From Streptomyces acidiscabies (GTDB lineage: Bacteria; Actinomycetota; Actinomycetes; Streptomycetales; Streptomycetaceae), in assembly GCF_020010905.1 (NCBI RefSeq), contig NZ_JAGJBY010000001.1, forward strand, positions 1,322,001 through 1,386,000: a DNA stretch of 64,000 nucleotides. The letters are read 5' to 3'. Position numbers and translations under genes: made by a program. Below are positions 41,580-50,681 of this stretch, piece by piece (positions within the stretch are counted from its first letter, which is position 1; every line of letters starts with the position of its first letter). Under the pieces are notes generated by a model. The model searched no databases and was not told where the DNA came from. It was given only the letters and a program-made list of their open reading frames with translations.

Positions 41580-41720
41580 CTCGGTGACACTCCTCACTTG
41601 CTCCGACTACGGAACGAACAGCTCCGCAACCTACGCCAGAGCGAGGCGTGCCTGTCCAATTCGGTAGCTCGAACGAGGGACTTGACGACGGCAGACCGTA
41701 CACATATCGGACGAAGTCGC

Positions 41721-42293
41721 TCACCACAGCGTCACCGCCAGCCGCTGCGTGACCCCCGCGCCGGCCAGCCGCGCGGCGGCCTCGCGAGGAACGGAGAGGA
41801 CGACCAGGGCCCCGCCGTCCACGCCCGCGCCCAGCGGCTCGGGCACCTTCGACACCAGCGCCCCGCGCGCCACGACCCGGGCCTCGCCCCCGTCCGTCGC
41901 GGTCTGCGCGGAGGCGATCACGTCGACCCGGTCGCCGGGCCGCAGCAGCCGCACCGTCTCCGCGTCGGCGATCCGCACCGGCGCCGACACGGTCTCGGCG
42001 GCGACAGGCCTGCCGGGCGGGGCGGCGGCGCGAGGAGGGGCGGCATGAGGACGGCCCCGGGCCCGCTCGGCGGCGTCCTGGCCGCCGCCCCGGGCCCCCG
42101 CCGCCACGAGCGCCGCGGCGGTGACCGCGAGCCCCAGCGCCAGCGCCCGCCGGCGCTGCCGCCCGAGCCGCCGCAGCAGATGCCCCGCACCCCGCACCCG
42201 CACGGGCGAGAAGTGCGGCACCTCGCAGGTGGCCGGAGTGTCCGCACCGGCCGGGCAGACGTCGGACGAGGAGGGAAAAGGCGGAACGGTCAT
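41721..42293 (-). CDS. SAF-domain (CpaB/RcpC-like) membrane protein
   Basis: 190 aa. A membrane helix at residues 50-66 (ALALGLAVTAAALVAAG), an Ala/Pro linker, then a SAF-like domain (about 98-170) with VSAPVRIADAETVRLLRPGD and RVDVIASAQTATDGGEARVV, as in pilus-assembly CpaB/RcpC proteins. No other Flp/Tad pilus gene lies nearby, so the role is unclear. ATG at 42293; the preceding 150 bases also read open but without a start site. Same strand as mscL downstream. Confidence 0.75.
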   Translation of the reverse strand: MTVPPFPSSSDVCPAGADTPATCEVPHFSPVRVRGAGHLLRRLGRQRRRALALGLAVTAAALVAAGARGGGQDAAERARGRPHAAPPRAAAPPGRPVAAETVSAPVRIADAETVRLLRPGDRVDVIASAQTATDGGEARVVARGALVSKVPEPLGAGVDGGALVVLSVPREAAARLAGAGVTQRLAVTLW

Positions 42294-42497
42294 GGGGATC
42301 ACCACCGGCGACGAAGGGACGGCCGCCCGGCACCCCCGGCGGACCGCACAGGCCGCACATCCGGCCTGCGAGATCCACGATGACCTGCCCCGCAACCCTC
42401 CGCAGCGGCCTGTGGACAACGCCCGCCCTGTGGAAAACCCCGTCACCCGAACGTGGCGACGGCCTGTGGAAAACCACAGCCCGTCATCACCGGAGTG

Positions 42498-43331
42498 CTA
42501 GGGCAGCACGAACCCCGGATCCATCCCGCCCAGCGCGTTCACGCACAGACACTCCCGCCCGTCCGCCGCCGGCAACCCCGCCACCACGTCGAACAGGACA
42601 TCCCGCAGCCGCTCCACATTCGCCGAGAACACGGCGAGCACCTCCTCGTGGGACACCCCCTCACCCGTCTCCGCCCCCGCGTCCAGATCCGTGACGAGCG
42701 TCAACGACGTGTAGCAGAGCTCCAGTTCACGGGCGAGCGCCGCCTCCGGATGCCCGGTCATTCCCACGACCGACCACCCCTGGGCCTGATGCCACAACGA
42801 CTCGGCACGCGTCGAGAACCGCGGCCCCTCGATCACGGCCAGCGTCCCGCCGTCCACGGCCTCCCAGTCCCGCCCCCGGGCGGCCTTCAGCGCGACCGCG
42901 CGCCCGGCCGGGCAGTACGGGTCGGCCAGCGAGACGTGCACGACGTTCGGCACGGTCCCGTCGGGCAGCGGCAGCCCGTCGAAGTACGTGTTCGCCCGGG
43001 ACTTCGTACGGTCCACCAGCTGGTCGGGGACCAGCAGCGTCCCGGGCCCGTACTCGGGCCGCAGCCCGCCCACCGCGCACGGCCCGAGCACCTGCCGCGC
43101 CCCGACGGACCGCAACGCCCAGAGGTTGGCCCGGTAGTTGATCCGGTGGGGCGGCAGATGGTGCCCGCGCCCGTGCCGGGGCAGGAACGCGACCCGCCGT
43201 CCGGCGACCTCGCCGAGGAAGAGGGAGTCACTGGGCGCCCCGTACGGAGTGTCGACCTGTATCTCGGTGACGTCGTCGAGGAACGAGTAGAAGCCGGAGC
43301 CGCCGATCACGCCGATCTCTGCGTTCGTCAT
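42498..43331 (-). CDS. mtnP: S-methyl-5'-thioadenosine phosphorylase (MTAP/PNP family)
   Basis: 277 aa. Phosphorolysis of methylthioadenosine (or methylthioinosine) from polyamine and SAM metabolism. Motifs: EIGVIGGSGFYSFLDD (phosphate loop), VAFLPRHGRGHHLPPHRINY (about 48-67), CAVGGLRPEYGPGTLLVPDQ, IEGPRFSTRAES (about 166-177) and VVGMTGHPEAALARELELCY (about 188-207; GMT carries the purine site). ATG at 43331. Alone on its transcript; a hairpin separates it from fmdB upstream. Confidence 0.93.
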   Translation of the reverse strand: MTNAEIGVIGGSGFYSFLDDVTEIQVDTPYGAPSDSLFLGEVAGRRVAFLPRHGRGHHLPPHRINYRANLWALRSVGARQVLGPCAVGGLRPEYGPGTLLVPDQLVDRTKSRANTYFDGLPLPDGTVPNVVHVSLADPYCPAGRAVALKAARGRDWEAVDGGTLAVIEGPRFSTRAESLWHQAQGWSVVGMTGHPEAALARELELCYTSLTLVTDLDAGAETGEGVSHEEVLAVFSANVERLRDVLFDVVAGLPAADGRECLCVNALGGMDPGFVLP

Positions 43332-43355
43332 GCACGGAACAGTAGCGGCTGACGA

Positions 43356-43392
43356 CGAAGGCCCCGCCGTCGAGGGGACGGCGGGGCCTTCG
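43356..43392 (-). terminator. Terminator of the fmdB-like gene
   Basis: 16-bp perfect stem CGAAGGCCCCGCCGTC / GACGGCGGGGCCTTCG with a 5-base loop, 14 bases downstream of the fmdB-like stop (minus strand). Confidence 0.75.
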
Positions 43393-43405
43393 GAAGCGAG
43401 GTGCG

Positions 43406-43717
43406 TCAGGCGGCGGTGGTGCCGGCGGACGGCTTGGACTTGGAGTCCGAGGCGGGCTTCGCGTCGGACGACGGCTTCGCGTCCGTGCTGGACGAGGAGG
43501 ACGACGACTTGGCCGACGCGGGCGAGCTGCTCGACGACGAGCCGCGGCTGTCGTTGCGGTAGAAGCCGGAGCCCTTGAAGACGATGCCGACGGCGGAGAA
43601 CACCTTCTTCAGGCGGCCACCGCAACTGGGGCACTCGGTCAGGGCGTCGTCGGTGAACTTCTGCACCGCCTCAAGGCCCTCGCCGCACTCGGTGCACTGG
43701 TACTGGTAGGTCGGCAC
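43406..43717 (-). CDS. FmdB-family zinc-ribbon protein
   Basis: 103 aa. Residues 1-40 form a zinc ribbon: MPTYQYQCTECGEGLEAV with Cys8/Cys11 and TECPSCGGRLKKVF with Cys29/Cys32. GSGFYRND (about 49-56) completes the FmdB core. The second half (57-103) is Ser/Ala/Lys-rich and presumably disordered. Members are often called putative regulatory proteins; the role is not known. ATG at 43717 with GGAGGAA upstream; the TGCTAACGG region nearby is the likely promoter. Confidence 0.92.
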   Translation of the reverse strand: MPTYQYQCTECGEGLEAVQKFTDDALTECPSCGGRLKKVFSAVGIVFKGSGFYRNDSRGSSSSSSPASAKSSSSSSSTDAKPSSDAKPASDSKSKPSAGTTAA

Positions 43718-43784
43718 TGTCTTCCTCCTGGCACTCTCACTCGATGAGTGCTAACGGGGGTCCATACTGACGTATTCCCGGGGA

Positions 43785-45062
43785 TCAGTCCACTGCCACC
43801 GGCACTCGGTGACCGACGCCACGTGCCACCGTGCGCCCGCGCGAGGGCGACGTCAGCCGCGAACGCAGCGCCAGGACGGTCACCAGGGCCAGCAGCGTGC
43901 CGCCCAGGGGCACGAGGAACCCGGAGCCGCCCCAGAGGCGGTCCTCCAGCTGTCCGGCGACCGTGACGGCCGCCGCCTGCCCCAGCGCGACCGCACCGGT
44001 CATCCACGTGAACGCCTCCGTGCGCGCGCCCGCCGGGACCAGCTCATCGACCAGGGTGTAACCGGTGATCAGCGCGGGCGCGATGCACACACCGACCAGC
44101 AGCCCGAGCCCAGCGAGCAGGAACACCGAGTGCGCGGCCCACAGCCCGGAGGCGACCAGCGCGAGCGCGCCGTACGCGACGAGCAGCCGGCGCCTCGGGG
44201 CGACCTTCCAGACGATCGCGCCGCAGACGACGCCCGACAGCATGTTGCCGGCGGCGAACGTGCCGTACAGGACGCCGTTCAGCCCGGGTTCGCCGATCGA
44301 CTCGCTGAACGCGGCCAGCGACACCTGCATGCCGCCGAAGACGGAACCGATGCCGAGGAACGCGACGATCAGCACGCGCACGCCGGGGATCCGCAGCGCG
44401 GAGGCGTGCTCCACGCGCGCGTGCCCGATGGCGGAGACCGGCGGCTGGGTGCTCTTCTGCGCGGCGAACAGCAGCCCGCCGACCAGCGTCAGGGCGGCTT
44501 CCGTGACGAGCCCGGCAGCCGGGTGGACGGCGGTGCACAGGGCGGTCGCCAGCAGCGGACCGACGACGAACGTCAGCTCGTCGGTGACGGACTCGAAGGC
44601 CGCCGCCGTCGGCATCAGGGGTGAGTCCTTCAGCGTCACGCCCCACCGCGCGCGCACCATGGGCCCGACCTGCGGCACCGAGGCGCCCGTCGGGACGGCC
44701 GCCACGAACAGCGCCCACAGGGGGGCGTCGGCCAGCGCGAGGGCGGTGAACGTGAGGCCCGCCAGCGTGTGCACGACGACGCCGGGCAGCAGGACCGCCC
44801 GCTGCCCGTACCGGTCGGCGAGACGGCCGCTGAGGGGCGAGAACAGGGCCAGGGAGACACCGGTGACGGCCGCCGCGGCACCTGCCGCGCCGTACGAGCC
44901 GGTGGTGTGCTGGACGAGGAGCACGATGGAAATGGTGAGCATCGCGAACGGCTGGCGTGCCGCGAAGCCCGGCAGCAGGAAGGTCCATGCCCCGCGCGTG
45001 CGCAGGAGCTGTCCGTATCCGGAACGGCCTTCGGCCGACTGCTTGGTGACCGTGGATGCCAC
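43785..45062 (-). CDS. MFS transporter
   Basis: 425 aa from the GTG at 45062 (RBS AAAGG), 12 hydrophobic helices. LLRTRGAWTFLLPGFAARQP opens it; loop 2-3 reads GRLADRYGQRAVLLPGVVVH; the second half begins ALRIPGVRVLIVAFLGIGSV. Resembles the actinomycete SetB/arabinose-efflux MFS group with unknown substrate. A longer reading from 45158 exists; the GTG fits better. Nearest downstream neighbour is the fmdB-like gene with only 67 bases between them. Confidence 0.82.
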   Translation of the reverse strand: MASTVTKQSAEGRSGYGQLLRTRGAWTFLLPGFAARQPFAMLTISIVLLVQHTTGSYGAAGAAAAVTGVSLALFSPLSGRLADRYGQRAVLLPGVVVHTLAGLTFTALALADAPLWALFVAAVPTGASVPQVGPMVRARWGVTLKDSPLMPTAAAFESVTDELTFVVGPLLATALCTAVHPAAGLVTEAALTLVGGLLFAAQKSTQPPVSAIGHARVEHASALRIPGVRVLIVAFLGIGSVFGGMQVSLAAFSESIGEPGLNGVLYGTFAAGNMLSGVVCGAIVWKVAPRRRLLVAYGALALVASGLWAAHSVFLLAGLGLLVGVCIAPALITGYTLVDELVPAGARTEAFTWMTGAVALGQAAAVTVAGQLEDRLWGGSGFLVPLGGTLLALVTVLALRSRLTSPSRGRTVARGVGHRVPVAVD

Positions 45063-45290
45063 GGCCCGTGCCTTTCTGCCGCCTGGTAGCGCGACCCTCG
45101 CGGGGACGCCGAGAGCTGTCCTCTTGCGCGCTGCGGTAGATACCGTCGCCCTCTTCAAGAGGGCGTTCCGGCCGCCATACGGTCGCGCCAGCTCTGCTTC
45201 AGACAGAGTTGGTTCGATCTAGGTGCGCGCTCATCGTACAGGCGTACAGCCCTTCGTGGCCTGTGAGAATGAGCACCGCGAAACCTGTCG

Positions 45291-46805
45291 TTAACGCTTC
45301 ATCCGCGGTTCACGTCTCCGGTCCGTCCCCAGCCAGCCGGCGAGCTTGCCGCCGTGGCCCACCGCGCGCAGGCGCTTCTCGGCGGCGTCCCGCACGGGGT
45401 CGGTGGCGACGACGAGCAGCTCGTCGCCGTACCGCAGGACGGTCGTCGGGGACGGCACGAAGGAGGCGTCGTCGCGGACGACGAGGGTCACCGCCGCGCC
45501 CGCGGGCAGGCGCAGTTCGCCGACCTCGACGCCGTGCATCTTCGACCCCTCCGGGATCGCGACGGACAGAAGATGACCGCGCAGCCGCTCCAGGGGCGCC
45601 GATTCGATCCCCAGGTCGGTCGCCTCGCTGTTGTCGCCCAGGCGCAGGGTGCGGGCGAGCCAGGGGAGTGTGGGCCCCTGGACGAGCGTGTAGACGACGA
45701 CCAGCACGAAGACGATGTTGAAGATCCGCTGGCTGCCGTCGACGCCGTTCACCATGGGGATCGTCGCCAGGATGATGGGCACCGCGCCGCGCAGCCCCGC
45801 CCAGGACATCAGCGTCTGCTCCTGCCAGGGCACCCGGAACGGCAGCAGGCACAGCAGGACGCTCAGCGGGCGCGCGACCATGGTCAGGACCAGCCCGATG
45901 ATCAGCGCGGGCACGAAGTCGTCGCCCAGCTCGTGCGGCGTGACCAGCAGGCCGAGCAGTACGAACATGCCGATCTGGGCGATCCAGCCGAGCCCTTCGG
46001 CGAACCCGCGCGTGGCGGGCCAGTGCGGCAGCTTCGCGTTGCCGAGCACCATCGAGGCCAGGTAGACGCCGAGGAAGCCGCTGCCGTGCGCGAGCGCGCC
46101 GCCCGCGTACGCGGTGACGGCGATGGCCATGACGGCGATCGGGTAGAGGCCGGAGGCGGGCAGCGCGACGTGCCGAAGGCCCCACGCGCCCGCGAAGCCG
46201 ACCGCCAGGCCGATCGCCGCGCCGATGGCCAGCTCCAGGGCTATCTCACCGAGCAGCACGTACCAGTGCTCGACGGGACCCGCTGTCGAGAACGCGACCA
46301 CCAGGATGACGACCGGGGCGTCGTTGAACCCCGACTCGGCCTCCAGCGTGCCCGTCACGCGCGCGGGCAGCGGGATGCGGCGCAGGACGGAGAAGACCGC
46401 CGCCGCGTCCGTCGACGACACCACCGCGCCGATGATCAGTGCCTGCCGCCACTCCAGGCCCACCAGGTAGTGCGCGGCGGTCGCCGTCACCCCGACGCTC
46501 ACCGCGACCCCGCCGAGCGCCAGCGCGGAGGCAGAGGGCAGCGCGGGCCCGACCTCCTTCCACTTCGTCCCCAGGCCGCCCTCGGCGAGGATCACGACCA
46601 GGGCCGCGTACCCGATGACCTGGGTCATCTCGGCGTTGCTGAAGTGGATGTCGCCGATGCCGTCCTGGCCCATGAGGACGCCGATCCCCAGGTACACGAG
46701 CAGGCTGGGGAGCCCGCTGCGCGAGGAGATCCGTACGGCCGCGACGGCGACGAGCAGGACGAGCGAGCAGACGAGCAGGAGCTGGTTGAGGTGGTGGACG
46801 GTCAG
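45291..46805 (-). CDS. Monovalent cation/proton antiporter (NhaP2/CvrA-like)
   Basis: 504 aa if read from a CTG at 46805 (AAGGA 8 bases upstream), 468 aa from the GTG at 46697. The CTG reading adds LTVHHLNQLLLVCSLVLLVA, then VAAVRISSRSGLPSLLV: this is the first membrane helix of the CPA1/CPA2-type fold and is well conserved by memory, so the longer version is favoured. Exchanger core to about 390 (SSTDAAAVFSVLRRIPLPAR; ESGFNDAPVVILVVAF with the ion-binding Asp), then an RCK_C/TrkA-C ligand domain at the end (VGELRLPAGAAVTLVVRDDA). It exports K+ or Na+ in exchange for protons. Confidence 0.88.
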   Translation of the reverse strand: MTVHHLNQLLLVCSLVLLVAVAAVRISSRSGLPSLLVYLGIGVLMGQDGIGDIHFSNAEMTQVIGYAALVVILAEGGLGTKWKEVGPALPSASALALGGVAVSVGVTATAAHYLVGLEWRQALIIGAVVSSTDAAAVFSVLRRIPLPARVTGTLEAESGFNDAPVVILVVAFSTAGPVEHWYVLLGEIALELAIGAAIGLAVGFAGAWGLRHVALPASGLYPIAVMAIAVTAYAGGALAHGSGFLGVYLASMVLGNAKLPHWPATRGFAEGLGWIAQIGMFVLLGLLVTPHELGDDFVPALIIGLVLTMVARPLSVLLCLLPFRVPWQEQTLMSWAGLRGAVPIILATIPMVNGVDGSQRIFNIVFVLVVVYTLVQGPTLPWLARTLRLGDNSEATDLGIESAPLERLRGHLLSVAIPEGSKMHGVEVGELRLPAGAAVTLVVRDDASFVPSPTTVLRYGDELLVVATDPVRDAAEKRLRAVGHGGKLAGWLGTDRRREPRMKR

Positions 46806-47073
46806 CGGCGGATTCCTTGTCTGGAGAGAGGGCCGGCGAAGGGGTGCACGAACACATCGGACAGGAAGGACGGTGCCGTACAGCCAATTACTTCGTTACC
46901 TTACCTAACTCTTGACGATTTCTTGACGCTCGTCGAGGTGTGGACCGGCGCCCGCGCGTCCGCGTTCCCGACTCCGAGTCAAGTGGCGTCAGGCCCTGCG
47001 CCTATGGTTGCTCCAGCGTTCATTCAAAGTCACAGCCCGACCTGCCGCTCGCGTTAGGACAGCAAGGACAGCG

Positions 47074-49884
47074 ATGCCCCCGAATACCACCGCCACAACG
47101 GGTGACAAGCCCGGCAAATCCGGCAGGAAAAAGGGGCGCAAAGCCCGCCTGATCGTGATCGTCCTGGTCCTGGCGGTGATCGGGGGAATCGCTTACGGCG
47201 GGTACTGGTCGGTCAGCACGGTCCGGGCCTCGTTCCCGCAGACGTCGGGCGAGATCAAGCTGGACGGGCTGTCCGGTCCGGTCGAGGTGAAGCGCGACGG
47301 CTACGGCATTCCGCAGATCTACGCCTCCTCCGACGCGGACCTGTTCATGGCGCAGGGCTACGTCCAGGCGCAGGACCGGTTCTACGAGATGGACGTACGC
47401 CGCCACATGACCTCCGGCCGCCTGTCGGAGATGTTCGGCAAGGGCCAGGTCGAGAACGACGAATTCCTGCGCACGCTGGGCTGGGACCGCGTCGCCAAGG
47501 AGGAGTACGACAAGGTCCTGTCGGCCGCCACGAAGAAGTACCTCCAGGCGTACGCCAAGGGGGTCAACGCGTACCTCAAGGGCAAGTCCGGCGAGGACAT
47601 CTCCCTCGAATACGCGGCCCTCGGCTTCACCAACGACTACAAGCCGACCGAGTGGACCCCCGTCGACTCGGTGTCCTGGCTCAAGGCGATGGCCTGGGAC
47701 CTGCGCGGCAACATGAAGGACGAGATCGACCGCGCCCTCATGACCAGCCGCCTCGGCCCGCAGCAGATCGCCGACCTGTACCCCGCGTATCCGTACAGCC
47801 GCAACAAGGCGATCGTCCAGGAAGGCCAGTACGACGAACTGACCGGCGAGTTCGGGTCGAAGAGCGACTCGGACAGCTCCTCGGGCTCCTCCTCGTCGGG
47901 CTCTTCCTCCGGAAGCTCCAGCGGCTCCTCCACGGGCTCGGGAACCGGTTCGGGCTCCGGAACCTCGACCCAGGGCTCCTCGGCCCTCCAGGGCCAGCTG
48001 GCGGGCCTCAACGGGGTCCTCGACAACCTTCCGGAAGCCGTCGGCGTGAACGGCAACGGCATCGGCTCCAACTCGTGGGTCGTCGCCGGGAAGCACACGA
48101 TCACCGGCAAGCCGCTCCTGGCCAACGACCCGCACCTGACGGCCTCGCTGCCCTCCGTCTGGTACCAGATGGGCCTGCACTGCCGCAGCATCACCGCGAC
48201 CTGCCAGTACGACGTCACCGGCTACACCTTCGCGGGCATGCCGGGCGTCGTCATCGGCCACAACCAGAACATCGCCTGGGGCATGACCAACTCCGGCGTC
48301 GACGTCACCGACCTCTACCTGGAGAAGATCACCGGCGACGGCTACGAGTACGACGGCAAGGTCCGCCCGTTCACCACGCGCGAGGAGACCATCAAGGTCG
48401 CCGGCTCCGACGCCAAGAAGATCGTCGTACGGCAGACCGAGGACGGCATGCCCCTGCTGTCCGACCGCAACGACGAACTCGTCGAGGTCGGCAAGAAGGC
48501 CGGCGTCACCTCCTCGGCGCCGGACCGCGGCGACGGCTACGGCGTCGCCCTGAAGTGGACCGCCCTCGAACCCGGCACCACCATGGACGCCGTCTTCGCG
48601 CTGAACAGGGCGACCGGCTGGGAGAGCTTCCGCGACGCCGCCAAGCTCTTCGACGTCCCCTCGCAGAACTTGATCTACGCCGACACCAAGAACGACATCG
48701 GCTACCAGCTGCCGGGGAAGATCCCCACGCGCGGGAAGAACCACGACGGCTCCATCCCCGCCCCCGGCTGGGACTCCAAGTACGCGTGGACGGGCTACCT
48801 GAAGTTCGACCAGCTGCCCAACGAGTACAACCCCGAGCGCGGCTACATCGTCACCGCCAACCAGGCCGTCGTCGACCCCGACGACTACCCGTACACGCTC
48901 ACCACCGACTGGGGCTACGGCACCCGCAGCCAGCGCATCACCGACCTGATCAAGCAGAAGATCGAGGGCGGCGGCAAGATCTCCACCGACGACATGCGCC
49001 AGATGCAGCTCGACAGCAGCAGCGAGATCGCCAAGCTGCTCGTGCCGAGGCTCCTGAAGATCGACCTCGCCGACCCGGACGTCCGCGAGGCCCAGAAGCT
49101 CCTCCAGGGCTGGGACTACACCCAGGACGCCGACTCCGCCGCAGCCGCGTACTTCAACGCCGTGTGGCGCAACATCCTCAAGCTCGCCTTCGGCAACAAG
49201 CTCCCCAAGGAACTGCGCGTCGAGGGACAGTGCCTGTGGGTCGATCCGGTCAACTCCACCGGCCCTGTCGACGACACGCAGAAGGTCCGCGAGTGCGGCA
49301 TGCGCGACGCCGACCAGGCGCAGCCCGACGGCGGCGACCGCTGGTTCGAGGTCGTGCGCGACCTGATGGACAAGCCCAAGAGCGCCTGGTGGACGACGCC
49401 CCGCTCCGGCACGCGCCCGGGAGCCGTCGACCGCGACGGCCTCTTCAAGCGCGCGCTGATCGACGCCCGCTGGGAGCTGACCGCCAAGCTCGGCAAGGAC
49501 ATGGACACCTGGAGCTGGGGCCGCCTGCACCGGCTGTTCCTGAAGAACCAGACCCTCGGCACCGAAGGCCCCGACTTCCTGCGGTACATCCTCAACCGCG
49601 GCCCCTGGAAGCTCAGCGGCGGCGAGGCCGCGGTCAACGCGACCGGCTGGAACGCGGCCGGCGGCTACGGCGTCGTCTGGGTCCCCTCGATGCGGATGGT
49701 CGTCAACCTCGACGACTTCGACAAGTCGAGGTGGATCAACCTCTCCGGCGCCTCCGGACACGCCTTCAGCGCCCACTACACCGACCAGACCGGCAAGTGG
49801 GCCGACGGCGAACTCCTCGACTGGTCCTTCACGCCGAAGTCCGTCGACGACAGCACGAGCGACACCCTCACGCTGAAGCCGTGA
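47074..49884 (+). CDS. Membrane-anchored penicillin acylase family N-terminal-nucleophile hydrolase
   Basis: 936 aa. Lys/Arg-rich N-terminus then one membrane helix (about 25-45), so exported and probably anchored. Alpha part: GPVEVKRDGYGIPQIYASSD, DLFMAQGYVQAQDRFYEMDV. Spacer with a Ser/Gly linker (264-303). Beta part starts at Ser332 in GIGSNSWVV, the self-cleavage nucleophile; then LLANDPHLTASLPSVWYQMG and GHNQNIAWGMTNSGVDVTDL. Such acylases cleave amides of acyl-homoserine lactones, beta-lactams or lipopeptides. ATG at 47074 with AAGGACAG upstream. Confidence 0.92.
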   Translation: MPPNTTATTGDKPGKSGRKKGRKARLIVIVLVLAVIGGIAYGGYWSVSTVRASFPQTSGEIKLDGLSGPVEVKRDGYGIPQIYASSDADLFMAQGYVQAQDRFYEMDVRRHMTSGRLSEMFGKGQVENDEFLRTLGWDRVAKEEYDKVLSAATKKYLQAYAKGVNAYLKGKSGEDISLEYAALGFTNDYKPTEWTPVDSVSWLKAMAWDLRGNMKDEIDRALMTSRLGPQQIADLYPAYPYSRNKAIVQEGQYDELTGEFGSKSDSDSSSGSSSSGSSSGSSSGSSTGSGTGSGSGTSTQGSSALQGQLAGLNGVLDNLPEAVGVNGNGIGSNSWVVAGKHTITGKPLLANDPHLTASLPSVWYQMGLHCRSITATCQYDVTGYTFAGMPGVVIGHNQNIAWGMTNSGVDVTDLYLEKITGDGYEYDGKVRPFTTREETIKVAGSDAKKIVVRQTEDGMPLLSDRNDELVEVGKKAGVTSSAPDRGDGYGVALKWTALEPGTTMDAVFALNRATGWESFRDAAKLFDVPSQNLIYADTKNDIGYQLPGKIPTRGKNHDGSIPAPGWDSKYAWTGYLKFDQLPNEYNPERGYIVTANQAVVDPDDYPYTLTTDWGYGTRSQRITDLIKQKIEGGGKISTDDMRQMQLDSSSEIAKLLVPRLLKIDLADPDVREAQKLLQGWDYTQDADSAAAAYFNAVWRNILKLAFGNKLPKELRVEGQCLWVDPVNSTGPVDDTQKVRECGMRDADQAQPDGGDRWFEVVRDLMDKPKSAWWTTPRSGTRPGAVDRDGLFKRALIDARWELTAKLGKDMDTWSWGRLHRLFLKNQTLGTEGPDFLRYILNRGPWKLSGGEAAVNATGWNAAGGYGVVWVPSMRMVVNLDDFDKSRWINLSGASGHAFSAHYTDQTGKWADGELLDWSFTPKSVDDSTSDTLTLKP

Positions 49885-49904
49885 CGCGCACGCGCGACTG
49901 ACGA

Positions 49905-49940
49905 CGAGAAGGGGCCCTCCACGCGGAGGGCCCCTTCTCG
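49905..49940. terminator. Bidirectional terminator
   Basis: 16-bp perfect stem CGAGAAGGGGCCCTCC / GGAGGGCCCCTTCTCG with loop ACGC and TTCCCC after it; between convergent penicillin acylase and 5-formyl-THF cyclo-ligase genes. Confidence 0.8.
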
Positions 49941-49961
49941 TTCCCCCGCTTCCGACAGGCG

Positions 49962-50588
49962 TTACGACGAAACAGTGCCGTACCGACGTACCCCCGACGG
50001 CGTCACCACCGCGTGCACCGGCCGGTCGTGCTCCTCCGCCGGCACCCGCTCGACCACCTCACCGTCGTACAGGAGCACCACCAGAGCCGCCCTCGACCCC
50101 GCCCGCTCCAGCCGCGCCAGCACCCGGTCGTACGACCCCCCTCCGCGCCCCAGCCGCATCCCGCGCGCGTCGACCGCGAGGCCGGGCAGCAGGACGACGT
50201 CGGCGCCCGTCACGGTGTCCGGGCCGAGCCGCTTGCCGACGGGCTCCAGGAGGGCCATCCGCCCGCCGTGCCGGACGCTCGCGAGGGAGCCCTCACCGTC
50301 GTACAGGCCCCAGTCCAGGTCGTTGTCCGGCAGCAGCGCGGGCAGCAGGACGCGCACGCCCCGCGCGCGCAGCGCGTCCAGGAGCGCGAGCGTGCCCGGC
50401 TCGCTCCCTACGGAGACGTACGCCGCCACCGCGCGCGCGTGCGCCAACTCCGGCAGCTCCAGCGCGCGTTCGGCCAGGGCGGCGGCCGATACCCGCAGGT
50501 CGTCGGGGGTCAACCCGGCGCGTACGGCGAGGAGTTGCCGTCGCAGCTCCCGCTTCCCGGACGCCGCCGGGCCGTCGGTCAGGCTCAT
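49962..50588 (-). CDS. 5-formyltetrahydrofolate cyclo-ligase
   Basis: 208 aa. Converts 5-formyl-THF to methenyl-THF with ATP. Seen: KRELRRQLLAVRAGLTPDDL (N-terminal Lys/Arg site), YVSVGSEPGTLALLDALRAR, VVLLPGLAVDARGMRLGRGG and GSYDRVLARL (about 136-165): the GLAFD-x(n)-GYGGGYYD-like signature, here with RLGRGGGSYD. ATG at 50588; the N-terminal extension upstream lacks support. Divergent from galU (93 bases). Confidence 0.92.
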   Translation of the reverse strand: MSLTDGPAASGKRELRRQLLAVRAGLTPDDLRVSAAALAERALELPELAHARAVAAYVSVGSEPGTLALLDALRARGVRVLLPALLPDNDLDWGLYDGEGSLASVRHGGRMALLEPVGKRLGPDTVTGADVVLLPGLAVDARGMRLGRGGGSYDRVLARLERAGSRAALVVLLYDGEVVERVPAEEHDRPVHAVVTPSGVRRYGTVSS

Positions 50589-50681
50589 GCACCACTCCGC
50601 ACTGTCTCGAATGCGCTCATATGAGCATCCATGGTCCGGTGTCACGGATTCCGCTCAAGAGCACCGGATAGGGTGACCGCC

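Noticed and set aside
39010..42477. Minus-strand open frame of 1155 codons across the array, LtrA and mscL region
   Set aside because: It lies antisense or out of frame to well-supported genes and its sequence is Arg/Gly/Ala-rich without domains. High GC removes stop codons by chance.
47020..49776. Minus-strand open frame of 918 codons opposite the penicillin acylase gene
   Set aside because: Exact antisense shadow of a gene with clear motifs; no ribosome site, no recognisable domain.
50590..50681. Riboswitch in the cyclo-ligase/galU gap
   Set aside because: The divergent gap is only 93 bases and shows no conserved aptamer-like pairing.
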